Shown here: positions 56,413 to 64,000 of the stretch, piece after piece
Numbering within the stretch: position 1 is the stretch's first letter
How the letters are laid out: each line of letters opens with the position of its first letter
Source of the DNA: Planctomycetota bacterium
GTDB taxonomy: Bacteria; Planctomycetota; Planctomycetia; Pirellulales; Pirellulaceae
Reading direction: 5' to 3'
DNA length: 64,000 nucleotides
Assembly (NCBI GenBank): GCA_029259935.1
Contig: JAJDEH010000109.1
Location: 31,442 to 95,441, forward strand
Notes under the pieces: model-generated
Told to the model about the DNA's origin: nothing
The model's database searches: none
Seen by the model: the letters and a program-made list of their open reading frames with translations, nothing else
Program-made: the position numbers and the translations under genes

Positions 56413-57873
56413 ATGATCAGGACTGCAAGCAGCGGGTTGCTGCCCCGGCCAGCAGTGACTTGGGTGCCGGCGCTGCTGATGCTGGCGTTTCTTTTGGGGT
56501 CCGGCACGCGGCTCGTTGCAGTGACCCGCCAGGACGAAACGCAGCGACCGAACATTGTCATGATTCTGGCGGACGACCAGTCCTACCGTGATTTCGGATT
56601 CATGGAGAACGATCTGGTTCATACGCCGAACCTCGACCGATTGGCGAAACAGTCTGCCCGCTATCCCAATGGTTATGTTCCGATGAGCGTCTGTCGGCCG
56701 TCGCTGGCAACGCTGCTCACCGGTTTATATCCGCACCAGCATGGGATCCACTTCAATCATCCGCCGCCGGGTCTGAAAGAGATGCGGAAGATGTCCGCCG
56801 AACAGTATCACGCGACGCGGGCCAAGGCGGACTACCTGATTCGCAACGTGCCGACCTTGCCGCGCATCCTTGCCCGTCACGGATATGCTTGCCTGCAAAC
56901 GGGAAAGCACTGGGAAGGTGATTATCGAACGGCCGGATTTACACACGGGATGACGCTAGGCCGTCCCGCCAAACGGCTGAGTCCAATCACCGGCACGCGC
57001 CTGCAGGAGAACGGCCAGCCAGTGGCCCACGGGAACGGCGACGCCGGTCTAGTCATCGGACGAGAAACGATGCAGCCGATCCATGACTTTGTGGACAAGC
57101 ACGCCGGACGGCGGCCGTTTTTTGTGTCCTACGCGCCCTTCCTGCCACACACTCCCTTCGACGCGCCGGCCCGGTTTCGGCATTTGTACGACGCGAAGAA
57201 TGTTCCCGACAACCTGTTACCTTACTATGCGGAGATTGCCCGGTTCGACGAGACCGTTGGCGAACTGCTGGAATATCTTCGGCGCAAGTCACTGTTGGAC
57301 AACACGCTGATTGTGTTCGCCTCGGACAACGGCTTTCGGCCTGATCCCGACGGCCGCCCGCGTCACAATCGCCGATCCAAGCTCTCACAATTTGAAGACG
57401 GGCTGCGGACACCCATTCTGCTTTGCTGGCAGGGCCGCATCCAACCGGCGGAACATCTTCAATTGGTGCATACAATTGACTTGGTTCCGACCGTTCTCGC
57501 GGCGGTTGGCTTGCCTCGTGAAGTCACATCAAGAATGCGCGGCCGCGACCTGACGCCTTCAGCAATGGGAAGAAAGGAACTCGTCCAGCGCCCGGTGTTT
57601 GGGGCGATCTATCCGAATGACGCGGTGGTGCTGGGACAGCCGTCGCGTCACGTTCGTGGACGCTGGGTCCGAGAGGGCCGCCGCTTTAAGTTAATCGTTC
57701 CCGGCCCCGCATCGCCGCAACTGCCGCTGGCCCTCTATGACCTCCAGGTCGATCCCGAGGAGCGGTCGAATCTTGCGGACTCGCCAGTTCATGCAAGCCG
57801 AATCGAGAACATGACCAGGCTTCTGGATCAATGGTGGCCAACGGGCGACGACAGCGGGGTCACGCCCCGTTAG
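56413..57873 (+). CDS. Sulfatase family protein
   Basis: Exported sulfatase-fold protein, 486 residues from ATG 56413 (the frame opens at 56272, overlapping the divergent gene). Signal: VTWVPALLMLAFLLGSGTRLVAV, about 15-37. Metal site NIVMILADDQSYRDFGFMEND (Asp54, Asp55). The catalytic Cys94 is in MSVCRPSLATLLTGLYPHQHG: family members usually read CXPXR, but here it is CRPSL, so the Arg that guides formylglycine formation is missing. Distal IVFASDNGFRPDPDG is normal. Substrate unknown; planctomycetes use many sulfatases on sulfated polysaccharides. Confidence 0.88.
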   Translation: MIRTASSGLLPRPAVTWVPALLMLAFLLGSGTRLVAVTRQDETQRPNIVMILADDQSYRDFGFMENDLVHTPNLDRLAKQSARYPNGYVPMSVCRPSLATLLTGLYPHQHGIHFNHPPPGLKEMRKMSAEQYHATRAKADYLIRNVPTLPRILARHGYACLQTGKHWEGDYRTAGFTHGMTLGRPAKRLSPITGTRLQENGQPVAHGNGDAGLVIGRETMQPIHDFVDKHAGRRPFFVSYAPFLPHTPFDAPARFRHLYDAKNVPDNLLPYYAEIARFDETVGELLEYLRRKSLLDNTLIVFASDNGFRPDPDGRPRHNRRSKLSQFEDGLRTPILLCWQGRIQPAEHLQLVHTIDLVPTVLAAVGLPREVTSRMRGRDLTPSAMGRKELVQRPVFGAIYPNDAVVLGQPSRHVRGRWVREGRRFKLIVPGPASPQLPLALYDLQVDPEERSNLADSPVHASRIENMTRLLDQWWPTGDDSGVTPR

Positions 57874-57923
57874 CGCCCCGCTGAACCATTGTTTGCCGAA
57901 CAACCTATTGGAAAAAAGTGTAG

Positions 57924-57951
57924 GCCGGAACAAGCGAAGCGATGCTCCGGC
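57924..57951. terminator. Hairpin between convergent genes
   Basis: GCCGGA (57924-57929) and TCCGGC (57946-57951) form a 6-bp stem with a 16-base loop, followed on the plus strand by GGTTTTCTTTG. It may end both the sulfatase and the HtrA transcripts, or be a dispersed repeat. Confidence 0.35.
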
Positions 57952-58056
57952 AGTCCGTGGTTTTCTTTGAAATCGTGAACGCCGGAACTTCGGCGCTCCG
58001 CTCCTCGGTCCCGCCTACTGCGCGGTCCGGACCACTGCTAGGGTGTCGACAGAAAA

Positions 58057-59172
58057 CTAGCGACGTTCAAAGGTCTTTCGATCGCGCAACTTGACGTTGA
58101 TGGTCATCTGCTTCCCGCCGCGAAACACGATCATCGGCACATCGGTTCCGACGGGCGTCAGGCTGACGCGGTTCACCAGATCGTTGTCGTCTTCAATCTC
58201 GATGCCGTTAAATGTGAGAATAACATCCCCCACCTCAAGGCTCGCCTCTTGCGCCGGCGAATTTGGCGTCACGCCGGAAACACGAGCACCGTCGGCAGTT
58301 GGCAGTCCCAAGCTGGCAGCCATTTCCGCCGTGTACTTGGAATCTAAATTGACACCCAAGAAAGCGCGAACCACATGGCCGTGTTCGATCAACTGGCGAA
58401 CGACCACGCTCACCATGTTAATGGGAATCGTGAACCCGATTCCTTCGTTGCCACCTGAATTGCTGGCAATGGCCGTGTTGATGCCAACCAATTCCCCGCG
58501 CAGATTCATCAGCGGTCCGCCGCTGTTGCCGGGATTGATCGCGGCATCCGTTTGAAAGAAGTCTTGATATTTGACGCCCTCTTCGCCCAGTTCGAGATCG
58601 CGTCGCCCTCGGGCGCTAATAATTCCGTAAGTGACCGAATGGTTGAGGCCAAACGGGCTCCCCACGGCGACGACGAAATCCCCCATTTCCAGCTTGTCGC
58701 TGTCTCCGATTTTGGCGGGAATCAGCCGCGCGGCCGATAATTCAAGAACGGCCACGTCCGTCCCCGGATCGGACACGACACTCACCGGATGGATCACGCG
58801 CCCGTCGGCCAATTTAATATCGATTTTCGCATTCGGCGTGTTCTTGATGACGTGCCGATTGGTGACGCCGTAAAACTTGTCACCATATCGAAGAATCACG
58901 CCCGCGCCGGCCTCTTCGACTTCGCGAGTGCGATTGAATTTGTCGGTCTCACGACGCTTCGCTTCGATGTGCAGCACGGTGGGCTTCACGACGCGAATGA
59001 CGTTTTTCAACAGGTTCGTATATCGTTCCAGGGCGGCGGCTTCGCGGGCTAGTTCCGCGTACAGGGCGTCGCGCTCGTTTTCCTGGGCCGGCACAAATCT
59101 CGGCAGAGATAGCAAGAGAGAAGCGGCGAGCCCCAGACCCAGAATTGACTTGCAATTTAGCGAACCGAACAT
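58057..59172 (-). CDS. HtrA/DegP-type serine protease
   Basis: Exported protease of 371 residues from ATG 59172 (AGGAG nine bases upstream; the frame opens at 59298). Signal: ILGLGLAASLLLSLPRFVPA, about 10-29. Trypsin-like triad: His107 (TNRHVIK), Asp139 (DPGTDVAVLEL), Ser217 (NPGNSGGPL). One PDZ domain at the C terminus (GVTPNSPAQEASLEVGDVILTFNGIEIEDDNDL). A helical linker (residues 33-60) precedes the protease. Probable role in periplasmic protein quality control. Confidence 0.92.
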   Translation of the reverse strand: MFGSLNCKSILGLGLAASLLLSLPRFVPAQENERDALYAELAREAAALERYTNLLKNVIRVVKPTVLHIEAKRRETDKFNRTREVEEAGAGVILRYGDKFYGVTNRHVIKNTPNAKIDIKLADGRVIHPVSVVSDPGTDVAVLELSAARLIPAKIGDSDKLEMGDFVVAVGSPFGLNHSVTYGIISARGRRDLELGEEGVKYQDFFQTDAAINPGNSGGPLMNLRGELVGINTAIASNSGGNEGIGFTIPINMVSVVVRQLIEHGHVVRAFLGVNLDSKYTAEMAASLGLPTADGARVSGVTPNSPAQEASLEVGDVILTFNGIEIEDDNDLVNRVSLTPVGTDVPMIVFRGGKQMTINVKLRDRKTFERR

Positions 59173-59438
59173 GAATCTTCGCTCCTGGACTTTGCTAATA
59201 CTTCGCGGCTTGGCCAACCTTCCATTCTCACCTAGCTTGTCTAGCAAAGAAAGGCTGCAATTACAAATCCGTTGCGCGGTTGCCGCACCCAGAAACAAAC
59301 ATACTTCGCTATTTAACCTGCCGCGCGGCAGCCAGCGAAAGCAACAAAAAACACCGGCGAATCTGACGCCCCCCCGAGGTCAGTTCCGCCAGTGCATTGC
59401 TTTGGCTGAATGTGATCCCATGATCCGCATTTCGCGGA

Positions 59439-59885
59439 TTAGGACACATCCAACTCGATATCGGACAGCTTGACGTCGGTATCCAGGGCGCTGGTGTCGA
59501 TCAGCTTCGACCAATCCGGATTGGCCCCGGGAGCGTCGCCGTTCTTTTCCGCTTCCCGCTGGCACCCAATACAGAGCGTCGCGTAGGGCAACGCCTGCAG
59601 ACGGGCCAACGGGATGTTAACTTCACATGCCTCGCACATGCCGTAGCCCCCTTCGCGGATGCGTTCGAGAGCATTTTCGATGTAAGCCAATTCCCGGCTT
59701 TCGACTTCGGCCAACTGCGAACTGATTTCGTCCTGAGCGGAATCAAGGGCGGCATCCACGACGTCGCCACCTGATTGTTCCTTCAGTTCCTTCAATACGC
59801 TTAGGTCGCCGGCCAGGGCCTTGCGGAGGGCGTCCCGACGTCGAATCAGGACTTCCTTGAGGTTCTTAATTGCGTCTTTTCGAGC
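59439..59885 (-). CDS. DksA/TraR-family zinc-finger protein
   Basis: Protein of 148 residues. A long helical N-terminal part (LKEVLIRRRDALRKALAGDL and DEISSQLAEVESRELAYIENALERIREGGYGM) and a C4 zinc finger CEACEVNIPLARLQALPYATLCIGC. This is the DksA/TraR fold that binds the secondary channel of RNA polymerase. The DxxDxA tip of E. coli DksA is replaced by DAALDSAQDE. The last 30 residues (WSKLIDTSALDTDVKLSDIELDVS) are extra. ATG 59885 is chosen; the frame opens at 59909. Confidence 0.85.
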   Translation of the reverse strand, partial: ARKDAIKNLKEVLIRRRDALRKALAGDLSVLKELKEQSGGDVVDAALDSAQDEISSQLAEVESRELAYIENALERIREGGYGMCEACEVNIPLARLQALPYATLCIGCQREAEKNGDAPGANPDWSKLIDTSALDTDVKLSDIELDVS

Positions 59886-60465
59886 CATAAGTTTTATCGC
59901 CTCTGACATTCAATGGATGCTAGATGAGAAAACCTTAGACGTGATTTGGTTCGCGTCAATTGAATGTTCAAAAAAAGATAAGTACGAATTGTTCCGATCA
60001 GCGTTTGATACCGCCTATCGAACCAGCCAAGGATCGCCATTTGGCGGCACACGAAATAGTACGCGCCTAGGCGATAGCTGACTATCAAAACCACCGCTAC
60101 AATCCACCCGTTAAGGTGGTATGCAGTGAGGCACAAAACCCTTTGTTTTCAGCGTATTTTGTCAGTTTCGCGGCCAAAATCACACCGCGCGCCGCGAGCC
60201 TGCAAATTTGTCAAGGGACACTTTCGGCATGCTAATTCGTAGCCATCCATGGCTAGCAGACCGAGGTCGATTTGTTCCGCATGACTTGTCGCTTTCCGAT
60301 AATCGGCAAAATCGGCGCTCGGATGCAGCCGTTCTTTCGACAAATCCGGCAACAATTGCCTAATCGCACTCGGGGTACTCCCCTGGCGTTCGGGGGCACG
60401 ATTTTGACCAGGGTCTTCGAATAAGCTACATCCCTTTTGATGAGTGCAACTTACGTTGACTAACC
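59886..60465. other. Intergenic region with no recognised feature
   Basis: About 580 bases between a minus-strand DksA-like gene and the plus-strand FHA gene. A weak promoter for the latter may be TTGACC (60404-60409) and TACATC (60427-60432), 17 bases apart. No gene, RNA or repeat recognised. Confidence 0.35.
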
Positions 60466-62940
60466 ATGGCGAAGCTGGAAGATACGATGGGGATTACTAC
60501 CAACGAAGTGACAGCACCGGTTAAGAAAACCGGTCACGACCTCGTACTCCGCATTCGCGGTACCGAACACGACGGTAAGGTGGTTCGCTTGAGTGCTGTC
60601 AAGTGCTCCATCGGATCAGGGGCCGGTTGCACCCTCCGTCTTTGTGGTCCAGGCATCGATGCACTGCATTGCCTCATTCTTCGAGGCCCAAGACGCGTCG
60701 TCATACGGAGCTGCTCTTCCAAAACGCGGCTCAACGGGGAAGCCTTTGCCGAGGCAGACCTGTGCGCTGGTGATTGCATTTCGATCGGGTGCATTGAATT
60801 GGAAGTGGTCGAACGTCCCTCGGGCGGCAAGCCGGGCCCGCCGCCGCACGGGCATGCCGCACCATCTGAGAGTCCGCGAACGCTTGAGCCGCGCGAACGG
60901 CGATACGCCGGTGGTGGCAATCTCTACGATCAGTTTCAGGCAGCAGAGTTCGCGGCGGAAGCGCTCGATGAATTGCAAGAGGGTGAATTGCAAGAGGATG
61001 AATTGCAACAGACCGAGGGGATGGGCCACGATTCGCCATGGAAAGAGGTTAACCGCCAACTGAATGGGCAGCTTGAGCAGCTAAGCGACGAACAGGAACA
61101 AGAACGGAATGCATGGAATGCGGAAAGAACGCAACTTCAAGAAGAGTTGGCGGAGCTTCGCGAGCAAGCGAGTCAGTCCGCCGCGCCGCCGGATGGCGTG
61201 GACGGTGCCCAGGCCGAGGAGGAACGGGTGGCGCTGCAAGAAGCGCAACTGCGGTTGAAAGAACAACTTTCCAAGCAACATCAGAATTTTCAGGCCGAGC
61301 GAGAACAGTGGCAGCAAGATCGCGAACAACTGCAGGCGGAACTGCGACAGGACCAGGACGCCGGGGATGAAGCCGATGAGTTTCCGTCCAAGGCAGAACC
61401 GTCCGTGGCTGACGATTCCGCTGCTTGGCAGGCCGCACGAGAACTGCTCCAATCAGAACTCGAGGAACTCAGGCACGTCGCCGAGAGGAACCTCGAACTA
61501 GAGCAGCAGTTGGAGACGTCGCGGAATGAAGCCACGGCTGGCCGCGACGAAGCCGACCAACTGCGTGACGAAGCCGTCCAACTGCGAGAAGACGCCGACC
61601 AACTGCGCGAACGGCTGGCGGACAAGGAGCGCGAACAGGAACAGCTCCAAACCCAGGCGGAGTCCCTTGGATCGGACCTCAAGCGAGCCGAGGCGGTTCT
61701 GGATGATCGGGCGAATCAGCTTGACGAGGCCAGCCAGCAACTTGCCCGCGATCGCGACGAGTTCAGCCAAACGAAGATGGATTGGGCGCGGCAGCGAGAG
61801 GAAGCGGAGCAACAACTGGTCGAAATGCGCGATGAACTCGTTCAGCGGGATCAAGAATTAGCCGCTCATTACGAAACTCGCGAGGCCCAGCTCAATGCCG
61901 CGAACTCCATCGCGGAAAATTCATCGGATGGGATCGATGATCCCGTCGCCAGTCTGGAGTCCGATGGCCAAGCAGACAGTAACCACCAGCGCGATGCATC
62001 AACGGAACAAGACGACCCCACGGATTCCCATATCGACTCTGGGCCCGACGCCGGATCTGGTGCCGGACCCAATGCTACCGTGCCGTGGTCCGTCGACCAG
62101 CTTGCATCCCGGGCCAACCTTGACGACGAGAATCCGTTCTCGGCTTCCGAGGAACCCGACGATATTGCATTTAGGAGCGCCGAAGACTCGGCCCCGCAAA
62201 GTACCGCCGAGATTTTGGCTCGCATGGGGCATGCCGTCGATGCCGATGCCGCCATCGGCGTTGGTGCGACGCCGAGCGACGATTCACAGGCGAGCCAGCA
62301 GGTCGACCAAGAGTCACCTGCTTGGAACCCGGCCGGTTCCGAGCCGACCGGCGACTCGTCAAGCGCGGAAGACGCGGATGATGCATCGATCGAAGAGTAT
62401 ATGTCCCATTTGCTCAAGAGAGTTCGTGGAGATGACGATGGGTATGTGCCGGTGCCGCGCGAGGAAACGCCTGTCGAGCAGCCCTCGCTCGCCGCGGATC
62501 AGAATCCACTCGTCGCCAACGGATTCGGAGATGCCGAGATCGAAGACGACAAGTTGCGTCCCGACCAATTCGTGCCCCGCCGTTCCGCACCGGAGGAGAC
62601 GTCGAACCTTGCGGCGATGAGAGAGTTGGCGAACAACTCGGCTCGCTCCGCCATCAGCGTCAGCGATAAGAAACGAGGCCGGGTCGTCGCCAAGGATCGA
62701 TTGGCAATTGCCTTCGCGGCAGCCCTTATTGGCATCGTCATGCTGGCGCTCAGCGAATCCTTCTATACCCTGACCACCCCGGCGGCGTTGGGGCTGCTCG
62801 CCTTCTCCGTGGTGTGGGGCTTCCGAGCTGTCACGTTCCGCAAGCAAAAAGAGAAGCCAACAAGCGCCCGCCAGAATCGGCTTGTCGACGAATCGGCGGA
62901 TCGACAAAAACGCCAAGACCCGGTCGCCCGAAGCGAATAG
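60466..62940 (+). CDS. FHA-domain, coiled-coil protein with C-terminal membrane helices
   Basis: Protein of 824 residues. N-terminal FHA-like domain (about 20-125: LVLRIRGTEHDGKVVRLSAVKCSIGSGAGCTLRLCGPGIDALHCLILRG, then TRLNGEAF and GDCISIGCIELEV); the usual GR...S..H residues are partly replaced (GSG for GR). A long coiled coil follows (about 190-480, rich in Glu and Gln, with heptad pattern), then an acidic, low-complexity region (490-690), then two membrane helices (about 745-765 and 770-790). FHA domains read phospho-threonine; here the anchor and coil suggest a scaffold. Function unknown. Confidence 0.7.
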   Translation: MAKLEDTMGITTNEVTAPVKKTGHDLVLRIRGTEHDGKVVRLSAVKCSIGSGAGCTLRLCGPGIDALHCLILRGPRRVVIRSCSSKTRLNGEAFAEADLCAGDCISIGCIELEVVERPSGGKPGPPPHGHAAPSESPRTLEPRERRYAGGGNLYDQFQAAEFAAEALDELQEGELQEDELQQTEGMGHDSPWKEVNRQLNGQLEQLSDEQEQERNAWNAERTQLQEELAELREQASQSAAPPDGVDGAQAEEERVALQEAQLRLKEQLSKQHQNFQAEREQWQQDREQLQAELRQDQDAGDEADEFPSKAEPSVADDSAAWQAARELLQSELEELRHVAERNLELEQQLETSRNEATAGRDEADQLRDEAVQLREDADQLRERLADKEREQEQLQTQAESLGSDLKRAEAVLDDRANQLDEASQQLARDRDEFSQTKMDWARQREEAEQQLVEMRDELVQRDQELAAHYETREAQLNAANSIAENSSDGIDDPVASLESDGQADSNHQRDASTEQDDPTDSHIDSGPDAGSGAGPNATVPWSVDQLASRANLDDENPFSASEEPDDIAFRSAEDSAPQSTAEILARMGHAVDADAAIGVGATPSDDSQASQQVDQESPAWNPAGSEPTGDSSSAEDADDASIEEYMSHLLKRVRGDDDGYVPVPREETPVEQPSLAADQNPLVANGFGDAEIEDDKLRPDQFVPRRSAPEETSNLAAMRELANNSARSAISVSDKKRGRVVAKDRLAIAFAAALIGIVMLALSESFYTLTTPAALGLLAFSVVWGFRAVTFRKQKEKPTSARQNRLVDESADRQKRQDPVARSE

Positions 62941-63148
62941 CCAAAGACATCCAACAGCTTCGCCCATGCTAGCGCGGCAAGACGAGTCACCTCGGCCAGA
63001 GCCGAATACCTGCCTGTCTCGGCATGATCTTTGATTCTTGTCCTGCCCCGAATTCTGGCCACCGGGCCCCGTCGAAGCCTTTGTGGCGTTTACTTCGACG
63101 GGTAGAATTGGGTGGATTATCGCCCCGCTTACCCGAAGCGCTTTTTTC

Positions 63149-63904
63149 ATGAACTCCTCGCTCAAAGATGAACCGGGCAAAGGGTCCCATCACGACGAAT
63201 CGGCCGCCGTCTTTCAAGCCCGCGATATCACGAAGACCTATCACATGGGCGAGGTGGAAGTTCATGCGCTGCGGGGCGTGGATTTGGACCTATACGAAAG
63301 CGAATTCGTCGTGCTGTTGGGGCCGTCCGGCAGCGGCAAGTCCACGTTGCTGAACATACTCGGCGGGCTGGACGTTCCCAGCAGCGGGACGGTTCGATAT
63401 CTAGATCACGATCTAACCGCGTACGACGATTCGGCGCTCACCAGGTATCGGCGCGAACATGTCGGCTTTGTGTTTCAGTTTTACAACCTGATGCCCAGTC
63501 TGACGGCTCTGGAAAACGTCAAACTGATTACCGAAATCTCCAACAATCCAATGCGGGCCGAAGAGGCTTTGGATTTGGTCGGGCTCTCCGCGCGACTAAA
63601 TCATTTTCCATCACAGTTGTCGGGCGGCGAGCAACAGCGGATCGCCATTGCCCGGGCGATTGCCAAGCGGCCCGCGGTCCTGCTGTGTGACGAACCGACC
63701 GGGGCACTGGACGCGGCCACCGGAGTGATCGTGTTGGAAGTGATCGAGAAGATCAACCGAGAATTCGGCACGACCACGGCGGTGATCACCCATAACGCCA
63801 TGATCGCCGACGTGGCCGATCGCGTGATTTCCCTTTCCGATGGCCGCGTGGCGAGCGTGCATCGTAACGAAACGAGGATCAGCGCACGGGATGTGAGTTG
63901 GTGA
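63149..63904 (+). CDS. ABC transporter ATP-binding protein (MacB/LolD type)
   Basis: ATPase of 251 residues from ATG 63149 (the frame opens at 63038). Walker [12 protein letters not shown], the Q loop [18 protein letters not shown], signature [15 protein letters not shown], Walker [11 protein letters not shown] and H-loop [10 protein letters not shown]. The MacB/LolD class works with FtsX-type permeases to move lipoproteins, toxins or peptides. The permease gene begins eight bases later. Confidence 0.92.
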   Translation: MNSSLKDEPGKGSHHDESAAVFQARDITKTYHMGEVEVHALRGVDLDLYESEFVVLLGPSGSGKSTLLNILGGLDVPSSGTVRYLDHDLTAYDDSALTRYRREHVGFVFQFYNLMPSLTALENVKLITEISNNPMRAEEALDLVGLSARLNHFPSQLSGGEQQRIAIARAIAKRPAVLLCDEPTGALDAATGVIVLEVIEKINREFGTTTAVITHNAMIADVADRVISLSDGRVASVHRNETRISARDVSW

Positions 63905-63911
63905 TGGAGCG

Positions 63912-64000
63912 ATGAGTTCACTGAACCGAAAGCTGCTGCGCGATTTGATTGGCATCTGGGGCCAGGCTCTGGCCATCGCTTTGGTGATCGCCGCCGGCGT
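63912..64000 (+). CDS. FtsX-like ABC permease, start of gene (cut by window end)
   Basis: Only the first 29 codons are present: [20 protein letters not shown] and then [10 protein letters not shown]. The start of helix 1 and the LRDL motif at the N terminus are typical of MacB/FtsX permeases. ATG 63912 follows the ATPase stop, GGAG upstream at 63906. The rest lies outside. Confidence 0.75.
   Translation, partial: MSSLNRKLLRDLIGIWGQALAIALVIAAG

Noticed and set aside
60149..60355. 68-codon minus-strand open frame with a CXXXC-like motif
   Set aside because: No family match, no ribosome site; composition looks non-coding.

Overview
The window looks like a piece of a planctomycete chromosome, most likely of the Pirellulales type. 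The evidence is the paired DUF1549/DUF1553 and DUF1501 genes at the left edge, a family-typical secreted sulfatase, an exported Hint-domain protein, exported HEAT-repeat proteins, and a dnaA-dnaN-dciA-gyrB replication block. Everything is inferred from sequence reading; no database search was run.

Layout. 0-17 kb is mostly minus-strand metabolic and envelope genes: DUF1501 and DUF1549/1553 proteins, then (plus strand) an asparaginase-family hydrolase and a GNAT acetyltransferase, then a pseudopilin, a decayed metallo-beta-lactamase remnant, SelO, a beta-helix protein, a nucleoside hydrolase, a CASTOR/POLLUX-like channel, a small Spo0M-like protein, a serine hydrolase, a VOC protein and an exported Hint-domain protein. 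17.2-22.5 kb is a distinct block: a PadR regulator, a membrane protein with a permease-prefix-like N terminus, and an exported erythromycin-esterase-like enzyme. It is bounded by a perfect 33-bp inverted repeat and a second mirrored repeat pair. 22.5-33.7 kb carries argH, an exported HEAT protein with a receiver-like domain, a sigma-54 activator, hemX/ccsA-like and hemA, a poly-Asp protein next to scpB, and a cysteine desulfurase.

33.8-43.2 kb is the replication block: a short divergent dnaA, dnaN, dciA (DUF721), gyrB and a second full-length gyrB. A RelE/HigB-type toxin-antitoxin pair follows the second gyrB, and beyond it lies a 144-bp near-identical copy of that gyrB's 3' end. The TA pair is therefore bracketed by direct repeats of the gyrB tail. 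43.3-46.3 kb has trmL, a small leucine-rich protein and an exported protein whose C terminus looks like a serpin.

46.4-54.6 kb is one minus-strand chemosensory operon (cheW, cheR-TPR, cheW, MCP, cheA-REC, cheB, single-domain REC). Its gene set resembles the Wsp system but lacks a diguanylate cyclase. 55-64 kb holds an SGNH hydrolase and a divergent sulfatase, an HtrA-type protease, a DksA-like zinc-finger protein, an FHA/coiled-coil membrane protein, and the start of an ABC exporter (ATPase plus FtsX-like permease) cut by the window end.

Most interesting points: the TA pair between duplicated gyrB tails, the DnaA lacking domain I and two conserved ATP-switch arginines, the tandem gyrB paralogues, the repeat-bounded esterase locus with its shared module, the receiver-like domain in an exported HEAT protein, and the serpin-like fusion.
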